In this document: positions 13,430 to 25,640 of the stretch, in pieces | How positions within the stretch are numbered: the first letter of the stretch is position 1 | How the letters are laid out: every line of letters starts with the position of its first letter | Assembly: GCF_050908995.1 (NCBI RefSeq) | Contig: NC_135130.1 | Coordinates: forward strand, 9,293,001-9,357,000 | Length of the DNA stretch: 64,000 nucleotides | Direction: 5' to 3' | Source: Andrena cerasifolii | Taxonomy: Eukaryota; Arthropoda; Insecta; Hymenoptera; Andrenidae | Translations under genes and position numbers: made by a program | Notes under the pieces: model-generated | Database searches by the model: none | Seen by the model: the letters and a program-made list of their open reading frames with translations, nothing else | Told to the model about the DNA's origin: nothing

Positions 13430-13680
13430 CGAAACACGGAGGCGGGAATACGGCGGTAAAGGGAACGATAAAGTCCGATATAGGAGAGATAGGTGGAGGG
13501 GTAAATGGAGAGACAGAACGGGGAAAGAATGACGAAGAGTAACAGTTAGCGAGGGTACAGCCAAAGATTGATGTAGAAAAACAGCGAGGGGCCTGGGGGT
13601 GAGAGTGACAAAGACACATGGGCCGCGAGTCGTAGAGGAAAAAGAGAAGCACAGGAGGATAGAATTGTTACCGAGAGGAA
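13430..13680 (+). repeat. Purine-rich block
   Basis: About 250 bases dominated by G and A on the plus strand, with only scattered pyrimidines. It complements the pyrimidine tract upstream in composition but not in exact sequence, so it is not a simple inverted repeat. Confidence 0.45.
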
Positions 13681-16557
13681 CTGCTTTCTACTCTTTCTAG
13701 GCAATGCTCCGGGCTCCGGGGCTGCTCTCGTGCACGGTCCATTGTTCCGTGCTCCAATCCGATCGATATCGCGTTAAAATCGTAACGAGATTCTATTTCG
13801 AAACGACGATCGTTGCGGCGAATCGACGCTTTTCTCCGAGTCACGATTCAGCCTGCAAACTTTCAAGTATTTATATGCCTACGTACTCTATCCATTGGAA
13901 AACGTTCTGCGATCGTTTTGCGCCAGAGAATATGTAGTTTCGTGACGTAAGGACACGTCGCAATGGTCCTACCTCGTCACGCGTATTTTCAACTGTCGAA
14001 AACAATAGGAACAGTTCTTTTTCTTCTCGCGCTTAGGAAGAGGGTGGAAACCTCGATTTCCAACCCATCCATCCCCGCAACTATGGCTCACAGGCTTCTG
14101 GCAGAGGCTTTTGCTCAAACATTTTCGCGGGGAGCTTGTAATTCAAGATGCTCGAGATGGATATCCCCGGTGCGCAGTATGGAAATTTCACGCAGCCTGG
14201 AATGTTTCTCGTCGCGATCCAAATTAACCGGCTAATGGGGAAATTATTTGGCCGATTGCTCTGTTCCGCGTCATAATGAAAGGATCATCTCCGAGTTTCA
14301 TAGCGGCCGCCAGGATCGTCTTACCCCAGCAGGATTAATCCTTGATTAGCGGGGCCTGCTCGCAAATGATCGCGCGACATTCCGCACTGTGACCCACTTG
14401 GAATTATTCCATCCAACTCCGGTTAATTTCAGCCGCATTTTTGGAAAGTCTCCCCTCTACAAGATCGCGATCGATGGAACGTAAGAATCTTCCCAGGCCA
14501 GAAACATCGATCTTTATTATACCGAGAAGAGTCGCTTCGGGACCTGTCGCCGGTCCCTGAACCCAGATCAGGCGAAGAGGAGCGTTCTAGCGACAGGCTT
14601 AAAGCTTAAAAAGCCAGGCTTCGCTCCGTCGATAGCTGGTCCGAAAACGAGGATTGAACTGGTTGCCGCTAATTAGCGGGAACACGCTGAGAACGCGAAA
14701 AACGAGAAACGAGACGACTGGTTGGAGAAAGCGACAGCCACGAAATCCGTTGTCATCGATCGCCGAGCATTGTCTGCCGCCATTGTTTGTCGGTTCGCGC
14801 CTCGCTGATAAGGGCCGCTATTCGCGTTACACGGTATTATCTTCAGAGGATAGTTGGTGAAACGGAGGAAGATTCTTTGTTTTCGACACGGTTCATCGAT
14901 CGTTTTCAAGCGCACGAGCCAACGATCGATCTCTCTACATGCCGAATTAATTGAGCACGCAAATCCAGCCGTGGACAGTGACAGAGAAAATTCAAATAGG
15001 TATGTATGGGTACCGCGTGTTTGTAACTATCGCAAACCAAGAAGAAAGTACAATTGTTTGACCGTTGAAGGCCGGATGAAGTGTTTCTCGAGGGAGCTGT
15101 ATCAATCTTTGCCTGAACCTCTACGAGCCGAAAAAATCCTCGTTAAAAAGGGAGGAAACGAAAGAAGAAGCAGAAAGTTTCCAGACGATCCCGTTTCGCG
15201 GGGTGTTCGACGGCAGACGACGCGATCTCCAGGCGATAATTCGAATTCCTCGGTCCCTGACTCGCTCGCGTGTACATAGAAGGTACCTACATACCCTCGC
15301 CGAGTTACAGGGTCAACTTCTGCAACGAACTTGGACGAATCGAACACACGCGTACATCCACGTACCGAGTTAATTAACATCCTCGGAGACGAGGGAAATC
15401 GATGCGACCAATTCACCGATGGAGCACACCGGCTCTCTCGCCCTCTCCTGGTCGCGCACAGACGCGAGCGTCGGCGTCGCGTCGCGTCCCGTCGTTAAAA
15501 AATGAATCAGCCGGCGGCCAGCCAGCGCATTCGGGTTAATTGGGGATAATCCAACTTCTTGTCGACTACTTTCACGTCTGCTCGGGGATTTATACCGCGC
15601 CAAAGCCGAGTATCGCGGCAAGTTTTTTTCACTGTGATATCGAGACCCGTTGCCCCCGAAATTTTTCACGCCGATGGCGACGAACGCTTACGCGAAACTT
15701 GCGGGAAGAAAAGTTGTAGGGGAGGGAAGAGGAAAAGGGAAACGAGAGATGAGAAAGGGACGTACCAGAGATACGATCGGCGACATTGTTCCACGAGGGC
15801 TGGGACAAAAATGGGTCACGTCGCAGAAATGCGAGGCGGGATGATTCAGTGTATCGCAACTGCTCCGTGCGAAAGTTAATGTATCGCAACATCTTGATAA
15901 TTCCATTCTTATTATAGACATACCGGCGTAGCGAAACTGGCAGCTGCCCAAATGAAACATCCGATTGGCCCGGTTCGAAATAGAAGATCCCTGTGAGGTG
16001 GAAATAACCAAACGAAAGTCTTCGAACTTGCAAATCGCCGGATTTGCGGCCTCCCTTGCGACGAGACTCGGCGAAGGCTTAAATAGAACCTCGCGTCGCG
16101 GAAGAGACTCGACGACGGGCGCGACGCAACGTGACGCGACGCGTTAGCAGCCAGTCACTCGTGATCATTGTATGCCTGTGATACAGCGTCTCGGAAGCAC
16201 AGTTAACGTCGTCTACCCCAGAATGCTGAATTTATTTGTTCCCGCGAAAATAGAACGAGAACCGGGGATAGAAGGGACGGAAGAAAGGCGAGGGAGCAGC
16301 GCCAGGTTGTCTGGCCGCGTCGTGTCGTCTGGAATCGACTGACTCGGCCTGATGGGCCACGCCAGCCTGCAACGCTGCCCCTTCAAACAACCTCCGAGAC
16401 GAGCAGACAAGCATCCCCGTAGGCTGCTGTATCCACGCTTCCAAAACCGAAAGTGCCGGCCAGGAAGGACCATCGCGAACTTGCTAGGCATTTTCCACCA
16501 AGTTCCGGCTCGCTAGGAAGCTGGGTGCGATAAACAGAATTGTAATTCTTCTTAGCA

Positions 16558-16565
16558 CTGCTTAC
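16558..16565 (+). repeat. Target-site duplication CTGCTTAC, left copy
   Basis: CTGCTTAC sits immediately before the element that begins TAGAGA at 16566. The same eight bases follow the element's end at 17236-17243. An exact 8-bp duplication is the usual insertion footprint of hAT transposons. Confidence 0.85.
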
Positions 16566-17235
16566 TAGAGACCATGGTATGGTACGTGTAGTAAAAAGAC
16601 ACGTGTACACGGGTACACGTGTATTACATATACCCGTACCTCGATCCGTGTAGCTTTTAGTACACGGGTACCCGTGCACTATTTCACGTGTATTTAAATA
16701 CACGTGCATCAACGTATTTGTGCATTTTGATCAGAATCGGGCATTAACTACGGGAGAATGGGCAATGGCGGTCACTTAAGCAATAAGTGTAATAAAACCG
16801 AGTGATGTTTTTCAATTTTAAGGATTATCGTTGCGTCTAAAAAGAAGCTCGCTTATTACCAGTAATGCCTTAATTTTTTGTATCAAAATAGGTAATCGAT
16901 TAAATAAATCTTGTTAATTTTATAATTGTGTTATTAGTTGCAATCTGAAAATTTGTAAAACCATACTTTCCGCATATTATTCTACTAAATATATTTAAAT
17001 ACATTAATTCTTTTATGAATTTCGCTATCCCCCAGAGTTCTGGGATATCTATAGATATTAAAAATCAGACGAATCAAAATACGGATACGTTAATACACGT
17101 GTATTTATAAATACACGAGTATCTAAATTCACGTGTATTTAAATGCACGTGAAATAGTGCACGGGTACCCGTGTACTAAAAGATACACGGATTGAGGTAC
17201 AGATACGTTTAATACACGTGAAATAGGGATCTCTA
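16566..17235. mobile_element. hAT-like non-autonomous element (MITE) with long inverted ends rich in CACGTG
   Basis: A 670-bp element with ends TAGAGA and TCTCTA, flanked by the 8-bp duplication CTGCTTAC. The outer 130-160 bases of each end are imperfect inverted copies that share the segment ACACGGGTACCCGTG and nearby CACGTGTATTTAAATACACG-type blocks. These arms are themselves built of small palindromes. The middle (about 16740-17080) is AT-rich and has no open frame. The 8-bp duplication and T-A-G terminal bases fit the hAT superfamily, whose transposase would have to come from elsewhere. The arms carry eight CACGTG hexamers, at 16600, 16616, 16685, 16701, 17096, 17130, 17146 and 17215, so the insertion brings a cluster of potential bHLH binding sites. 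Assignment to hAT is inferred from the ends and duplication only. Confidence 0.85.
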
Positions 17236-17243
17236 CTGCTTAC
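17236..17243 (+). repeat. Target-site duplication CTGCTTAC, right copy
   Basis: Exact match to 16558-16565, directly after the TCTCTA end of the element. This pair fixes the borders of the insertion to the base. Confidence 0.85.
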
Positions 17244-20200
17244 TGATAATCAGACCATTATGGACCACTGATGTGAACGATCTGGAAGATCTGTGGCTAA
17301 CCTCGTCCTTTACAACGGACCTTCGACGATCCAAGAACAGTTCGCCACAGCGCAGTGCACCGTGCAGAATCAATTAAATGTGTTCCGATTAGAGGTGATG
17401 TTGTTCCGTTGTGCAATTCAAAGAAGACCGCTTTGCTTATTCGCGGACTGTTCGGGGAATTAGATAATTGGTCGAACGAAAGGATATCGCGAGGATCTGA
17501 CCGGTATATCCACTGCTCGTTCAGCCGCCTTTCACCGACGCCGCGCAAACGGTTTATTTTTACAGCGGCAGCGGGACGATTATTTTCCGAGCGCGATAGG
17601 TTTAGAGGCCGGTTACTGGATACGCCGTTCCGCGTGCAATATCTTTCTTTTCATGAGGGACTTGCCGACTAATTGGCCATCGTAAAACAACAAACTTATC
17701 CGCAGAACTAGCTTATAAAACACGCTTATTAGTTTCAAGTCTCGTGGAACTGTATATAAATCAGTGGCACATCTAGTGGGTTGCTACTACGAACGAAAAA
17801 TATCTACGGGTGTATCGAGCGCGGCGCGACTCGATTCCACCCAACTTCGCGGAGGCTTCCCCATGGAAATTTAATACAATTAATTATCGCCGCTCGATGG
17901 CTCAATCTCCAAAGGGAGTTCCATTAAGTAACGCGATTAATAATGCGTCATAATGCCGTAGTTTGTACAGCGTGGAATATTTACATAATTAAGTTTGCAC
18001 CGGTTCTGGTAAATATTCATCGCGTTCGCGGTTTGCGGTGTTTGTTACTCGCGAAGCAACCCGTGTACGCGCGCACGCGAGGATCCTTAAATTTCAAACA
18101 GACTTTCCTGTTCCCTTTCCCGTAAATTAAAGGGACGAGGAGGAGCCACATAAATATATCTGCGCGACACGCGCTCGCTGACCGTCAACTTCAAGAAATA
18201 AAATTCTAGCAGAGGTTTCCATTACTTTTTGGCCGCTGGACAAGAAGAATTCTCCGCGTTGCACGGTGAAGCAGATATGGCCCGCGTGAGAAAGAGGATT
18301 CGAATGATGGAGGATTCTACTGGATGGATCGCCGAGAATAGAATCGAAGAATCGACACGGCACATCGCGCGAGAGATCGCGAAAAGGGAGCGAGTGGCAG
18401 AGAACTGAGCAGCTTGCGAGAGAAGCACTCGAGAGACAAACGCGAGTCGCGACCGTTTGCCATGCAAATTCCCACTGTCCGTCGCATCAACCTGCTACCC
18501 CCGTCCATTTTATTTCCTCGTCATCGTCGAACCGGGTTGCACGGGCGCCGGGGCGACTGTCTCTCCCCCGCACCCCCCTTTTTGGTAGCCATCCAAACCA
18601 ACTTCCGACCCCTTGGCTCAAGTTCAACGCGTTAAGACGCGTTCATACCGACGCCGAAGCGACGCGCGTGCCCCTGGAGCTGAGTTAAAAAAAAAACCTT
18701 TAAACAATACCTAGAACAAATCCTCGCAAATCGACGCGTCCCGCTGAAAAATAATTAACGCGAGCGAAACAATTTCAGTTGATCGGCCAGTTGCGCGATT
18801 AAGCCGTGAAATTCGTAAACAACGACGAGCTGGCGAACGTGGGTAATGCAAAACAGAATTCCGAAAAATCGCTCGAACGTGACCCGGTGATTGTATCCGC
18901 TAATTTCGTTGGCGATAATTAATGGAGTAACGCGATAATAATTCCCCTTTAGCGCCGGTAAATGCAAACGAGCGTCGCGCGCACCCCATTTTTTCCCCTC
19001 GATATTTCCAAACCGTCCCGTCGAACGTTCAATTAAACGCGCAACGTGTTTCGGGGTGTAATTAAAAGTAGCGTTCGCCGGTGCAGAAGCGCGACTGAAT
19101 TTAAAGTCGACGAGGAGACAGAATTCTCCTAGGGACGCGAAAATCTTTCGCCGCTACTTTGCAAGGAAATTCCAGCAATGCCGAAGCGGCGTCCACACAA
19201 ATGTTCCGCGCGATTAAGTCGGGAGGCAAGGGACGGTGAGTGTGGCTTATCGACGACGGTGACGATGCTTCGAGTTCGACGCTTTAATCGTGCCAATTAA
19301 TTCGAGGGTAATCCAATTAAGGAAGCTAAGAATTAATAAAGTTCGCGGAGCACGGTGTCCGCGCGGCCGATTTCCATTCCTCTCAATTCGCCCTCTCTCC
19401 TCCGTTCTCCATCGATTCCGTGCTTCGTTATTCGTTACGGTTCGCACCTGGTCCTTCGAGACAGACTTCAAGAGTTTACACCATCTCGGTGTCTCCCATC
19501 GAAATGAATTTTTATGGCTCCGTGCTTCGAATTTCGGTGTTTTATCGGCCGACGGGCTTCATTCTTACCCGAGGAGACGAAGAGAATGCGAGGAAATGCC
19601 TGGAGGAGATGGTAAGGTGTCTCGTTCGAGTTCCCAAGCGATTTCAGCGACGCGTCGCGTCGCAACTTGATGTCGGTACCGATACGCGAAATATGGAAAT
19701 CCATTCTCACTATCTGCAGCGATTGCACGCGAAACCTCGCGGTCGTTTCGTCCCACGTCCGTTCATCTCTGCTACGCGGACTCGAGAAGATGATCGCTAA
19801 CATTTTACGGCCCGTTTTCGCGTACCTCGCGTTTCGCAGCCCCTCAAGCGACTTTACTGCGGCTTTTTACGAGGCCGAGTGTTTCACGAGAATTCCAATT
19901 ATGTTCGCCGGAAGAACCGATCAATTTCCCTGCACCTCCCTTCGAAATTTCCCGAATTTCCTACCATGTACCTCTGGTGCGTATCTACATCGCAGGACGC
20001 TGGAAGTTAAATTGCATAGAGAACTAATTGCAAGGGTACCTAATTCCAGGCGCAGTGGGAAAGAAGGGCTGTGAAAAATCTCGGAAAGATTGCTGCTCGT
20101 CATCGTAGTCGGTCCGTGGCATCCCGTGCGAAAGGTGAACGCTAGGGGCGAGCAGGGAAACAGAAAAAGGTCAAAAGCGAGTGGGGAAAAAGCGGAAAGG

Positions 20201-23200
20201 ATCTCGCGATCGCATCGGCGCGAAGGAACCTCGCGAGTGCTTGTCTTCCGGTTGGCATGGCGCGCTCGAAATCTGGGTTACAGCGTCGAGTGGCATGTTT
20301 CTCTTGGCCCTTCGAGGGAAATCAATTCTGTCGTGGCCGCGCGACGCCACGCGTGTCGTTTCTTTCGCGAACACCTTCGAATTCACCTGCTAACCGCTGC
20401 TAAACAAATCAACCGGACTTTTACTCAGCAGAGATCTGTTCCGAACCGTTTCAGTTTGGCGCGTTTCCAGCGATGTTTTCGAAACACCGAAGATACATAT
20501 GTATGTTATCCCGCGTAAATTTCGAGTCAGTTTTTCGAGGAGAAATATGTACCGTGCTCGCCTTTGCTCCGCGCGGGCGAAGTACCGCGGACAAGTGGAA
20601 ACTTTGACGATGTTTATTCACACAGGCGTACATATACTCGTCCTCCATCGGCACCGAACAAAAGTGACTGGCCGCGCACCGGCTTGGGAATAAATCGCTC
20701 GGCTGTGAATAGATTCTGCGGAATTAAAGTTTCACTCACGTATCGTCGAACGATCAGCTGCCGATGTAAAATCCGACCGCGGAAAACAACGGTGGCCGAT
20801 GATACAGTGGACGCAATACGACGGCGACCGTTTGGAAACGGCGCGAACGTGATGTATTCCGGGAAACCGCGATCCGTCGGCGATGTTACGGTCATTAAGA
20901 CGAATCGAGAGCGCGGTAGGTCAGCACCGACTACAAATGGTGCACCGTCTACCCGCGAATCGCGTCCACTTTCTCTATCCGCTCCAACCTCCAACTAGGA
21001 AGTCGTAAATCCCCTTTACCATTCGCGCCGTGGCCGGTGGTATCTGGTTCGAAACGATGCAACCGCGTGCCACACACGTTTTATGCAACGCAACCTGTGC
21101 ATAACAGAAACTCACGCTCGCCCGGCCATTGCTTTCAAGCCCAGCAATTAATCAGAGACGTATAACGAAATTGGTAATAAAATTTCTCATTTGCCCCGCT
21201 AAGTAGAAACGTACGAAATAGTTCCTCGTTCAGGCTTGGTAACTCACTAGGTATCGGTTATTACCGGTACGAAAAACCGAAGGAAACGCGAGCGTGGGCG
21301 AACCAGAATGGGCACGGTTTCTGGTTGGTCACGGTTGGTGGTACCGCGAATCGGTTACACGTCTTCGCGACATTCTTGTCTAGCTCCTTTCCCCCCTGGC
21401 TGGCTGAAAAACGATTAAGTCAGGGAGACTTTAACGGACTTCCCGAGCGTGTCCCCTCAGCTTTAGTTCTGTCTGCAAATTGGGTTAGCCTCTGTCGATG
21501 TTCCCTCCGTCTCCCCCGTTCCACCTTCCGTTCGTCACTCTGCTTTCTCGCCTGGCTTCCTGCCCCTTCTTTTCTCAACTACTGTTGTATACCAACGTCA
21601 TTTAAATCTATATAAAGTATTAGTCAGCGCGTTAGTTTTCCAGATAGCAATAGTAAGCATCCTGAAGTCCTTCTTTTACGACCTTATCCGTACCCTATTA
21701 CTCATCCTTGAACCTCGATCTCTATGCCTCATCCCTTAACGACCGTTAAACTCAGGACAACCCCCACTTTTCAGCTTACCGAAAACCGTACATATGTATA
21801 TATTACACGCAATTCTTCCAGTAAGAAGCACTCGAGCACTTCAGTCCGAATAGTCTGGACACGAGAATCTAGTTCTGAATCTATAATCTAGTATTTATCT
21901 GTAATCGTCTTAGTTTCCGTTATTTGTATAAAGTTATTTAATAAAATAAAAGTAATACGAAAAATACGGAATACAACACTACCTCCGGAATTCACGGCAA
22001 CCAGGATAACGCAACATTTGCGTCCCCGCGGTGATTGCCAGGCCAAGTTTCGCGATATTTTGGAAGGAGCAGTTCCTAAAAGACTTGGAATTGCCTTGCC
22101 GGGATTAATAATATCGAGAGGTAAGGTAAAAAGGAACGGAGGGGTACAAGCTCCGGTGTAAAACCGTGCCAAAGAGTTTACGTCTATCGGCTGCAAGATC
22201 CTCGGGGTTCTACCCTCATGTCTGGAGTCTGGAGAAAGAGGGCGATTACCCTAACGAAGGAGATTCAGAGGAGAAGAACGAGAGGCGAGGGAGTGCGGGG
22301 CGAGGCGAGGCGAGATCACGATCTTTAACCCGCAGTTTCAGCCAAGCTGAGAAGCGTATTAAAGGTGAACTAAGGCTGAGGCGAGCTACGTCGAGCTACG
22401 GCGATCGTTACGGGATGTCGGATGTATTATCCGCACAGGCTCGCCAGTAATTGACATGGCGTTTATGTCGAGGCTAAGAACGTTATCGGCGATTCCGTCG
22501 GATTGAACGTCGACGTCCACTTTTATGGATGACGGAGTGGCCACACCATTCCGCCATTCGATATTTCGCGTCAGATACTGGCCATTCTACGCGAAACGTC
22601 CATTATCCTTTCATCGAATAAGATAACTATCGCTGGCATCACAGCTTTCGACGGCGCAACGTGTTTCAGATGCTTTCGACCCAAGAGACTCTTGTGGAAT
22701 TCGCGCTGCGCGTCTTCGAGCTTTTATCAGCTCTCTCCTGCATAGATATTCGAGCATTTCAATATTCGAAAATTATCAGGTTTCCAGGAAAAAGCGACGA
22801 AACCCGAGGGATCTCCGGATCCACGTCGTCGAACAATACCCTCGAAGGGAAGCCATTAATTACATATTCGAGTCTAATAAGGAGAAATCACGAGAGGAGT
22901 AAGAGTGACGATGACGGTTCAGTAGGTCATCGATCGTTAATCGATCACGCCCCTATCCTCGGGGGTTCCGAAGCGCGCGCCGCGCCGATTCATGCGTCGT
23001 GGGAATAATTAGAAGGGAGCATTAATGATTCACTCTCCAGCGGACTAATAAAACCGGGGGCAGAGGGTTGCAAAAGGGTTACAGAGAGTCGTCGTAGCGT
23101 CAAACAAGCAGCCGTGCCGGTAAAGAAAAACAACGAGCGGCGTAAATGTTTTAACGTGGATGAGGTTGAGGCGACGCATCGCGTACGGGGCCGCGCAATG

Positions 23201-25028
23201 CGAGCTTTAAACTCTTGACCCCGACATCTAGCCAGCGGTGGAATGCTTTCGCGTGCCACTTAATTTCATACACGCCGGGACTTGGAATCGTGTCAACGAG
23301 TCCTTCCTTCTTTTTCTCTCTTTCTTTTCCCTGGAAAAGGAAGGCCAGTGGGAATATTTCGCCGAGCGTGGACTCCAAGGATACGGAGGATAGAAACCTC
23401 GGCTGGAATTCTGCGTTCGATCTTCGAGAAATATGTACCGCCCGCGCGGCTCCAACGAGCTCTGTGCTTTTCGAGTTGATTTATGCTTATTCCTTACGAG
23501 CGAGCGACAATGTTTCCAGTTCAGCGTGCACGATTCTCCGGGACTCCGGTACGTCTTCCGCAGTGCGTACTCGACTTGCCAATTCCTCTTGAAAGCCAAG
23601 TTTTCTTTTGGAAAAACGAGCAAAGTTTGCTCCAAGAATCGTGGGAGCGTCTGTGCCCGCGCTCGACATTCCTCTGGAGTAATTTATCGGGAATGTCTCT
23701 GTTCGCGAGGAATAACGTTGAAGAAAATGTCGCAGGGTCGTAGACACTCTGAGATCTCAGTGAAATTAGGATCCAGCGATTTGAGCCTCGGCCAGATGTT
23801 CATATCTGATGCAACGGCTCTGCGATCAGGGTATTGGCGCGGCGAGCTCTCGACGAGTCGATCAGGTAGCGGCAAAGTTTCCCGTGCTCGCGATAGAAAG
23901 ACGCGGGCAAACGCGAGCAAAGGGTACCGAGGACCGACTTGCCCGCGGTACGTGAACGTAGAATGCAATTACTTTGCCAGCCGCGAAGAGAGCTCGGACG
24001 AGCTCGCTGGAATCTCAGGGAAATCACTTCTCTGTTCGTCGACGACAGGGGAAACGTGCACGCCAGCGGAGAAATCCCCGATGAAAATCTTTTAATGTGC
24101 CTTGTGTAGTCGCGGACCGCTCAGCGGAGCAATACTCGCCAGACTTTTTCATTCTTCGCCAACAAAGAGATCGTGTTGCATGCACCGTGTGGCATTCGCT
24201 GCCTTCAAGGGGATGCGGCGAGTCGCACGCCGCGCCCCGCCGCCGGCTCAGCACGCGGAACGGGGATGGAAAAGATCGAAAGCAGTGGAAGCGCGAGCCT
24301 CTAAAAGACCCGCAGCTCGCTGTTTTGTCGTGAGATATAAGACGCAGGGGAGGGATAAACCCAACCCCGTTGTTGCGTGCCATTGCATTCTTGCCCCGTC
24401 GAGAGACCGAAATATTCATCATTCAATGATCGATCGTTGCAAAGATCGACGAATCCTGGACGAATCTTTGCCAGAGTATCCGCCTGAGTGTTTCAGATGT
24501 TTCGTTCTGATTGGAATCACCTTGTTTTAATGATACGGTGGAATCTGTGCAGCCGGCTGACATGCCGCTGACCTATACTACTGGAAACTGACTTTCCCTG
24601 CACCGCACCTACTCGTTGCGATATATCGCCGGGTTATTCCACTTTTAACGCTTTTGCCACACGTCCCCTAGTTAATAACCAGTTGCCATTGTTGCGAACA
24701 CGAACAAATTACCCGGGGAAAATTATGGTGGCTGAACATTTCTAAAATTTCGCCAGTCGCAATTAGAAGCACGCTCCAGGGTGTCCTCTGTTGATCTCCG
24801 CATAGCTGACCCGACGAAATGAGAATGAGAAGGTTGGAGATGCTTTGAGCCTGCTGGAAACGCGCGTCGGACTTTTATCCCCGAGACGAAATTATGTTTC
24901 TTTTCCGTGTCCGCCCGCGTGCCGGAATCCCGTCGGCGAATTCTCGTCCAAGATATAAAAGTGAATTCGAGGCGGGGAAAGGGAGCGTGAAAAGGCTTCT
25001 GTTGTAAAATAGCATGAGCCCGAGGGGG

Positions 25029-25057
25029 AAAGAGAGAGAGAGAGCGAGAGAGAGACA
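25029..25057 (+). repeat. GA dinucleotide microsatellite
   Basis: AGAGAG units with one CGAG interruption, 29 bases long. This is a pure simple repeat with no coding role visible. Confidence 0.85.
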
Positions 25058-25384
25058 GGATCGTGGAAAGTTAATTCATCGCGACGCAGAGTAACTTAGT
25101 TGCGAATTATTTTGATAACGAGTCCTGGACAAGCACTGATGCGACTAGCAACTACTAGCGTGGCCAGAGATCGCCTACAGCGAGGAATTCTCCGGAGCAG
25201 AAATGGCTGAAATGAAATATTACAAAAGGATCGTTAACAAAGGCGAATTGCTCGGAGATCCTGGCGCGTGGTACTCGATACCTAAGGCGCGATCAATGTC
25301 TCGCGCCCCTAGCATTTCTCCGTTCCGTCGCGGTTCCAATCAGTCGACACAGCCTCGCGGTTGTTTGCAAGCCGAAAACTGAGA

Positions 25385-25640
25385 GGCACGAGTCGAAGAA
25401 GGAGGGAGGAGAGAAGAGGAGGCAAGGGAAAGACAAAGGGGAAGTAAATAAGCGCGTGTACGGCGGAGCAGCCGATGACCTACTATTGACGCTTTTGTAG
25501 ACTTGTTTCAGCTACGTTCCTGCACAATGAAAAATGTAGCAACTCGAAACGGGCCTAGCAAGGGAAAGCGGAGGGAAAGGAAAGGAGAGAGAGAGGGCAG
25601 CTCGGGGGATAGAGGAAGACAGAAGGAGAGACAGTACGTT
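25385..25640 (+). repeat. Two polypurine tracts
   Basis: Purine-rich runs at about 25385-25460 and 25555-25640 are separated by ordinary sequence. A pyrimidine-rich run follows near 25738-25770. The frames crossing them (25503-25985 plus, 25555-25839 minus) are low-complexity and are not believed to be genes. Confidence 0.5.

Larger units (their letters stand above)
12871..16557. other. Non-coding stretch with strong purine/pyrimidine asymmetry
   Basis: No supported gene. A pyrimidine-rich tract (13000-13195) is followed by a purine-rich one (13430-13680), and there is a further purine-rich run near 15705-15765. Open frames here, including 14854-15279 and 15629-16033, are compositional and mutually overlapping. 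The left target-site duplication of the MITE at 16566 begins at 16558. Confidence 0.55.

Noticed and set aside
23618..23632. GAGCAAAGTTTGCTC palindrome resembling the miR-87 seed
   Set aside because: It agrees with the microRNA only over the GAGCAAAGTTT core, and no precursor-length hairpin was seen.
23433..24095. 220-codon plus-strand frame
   Set aside because: No domain, several overlapping frames on both strands, and no splice or start context.
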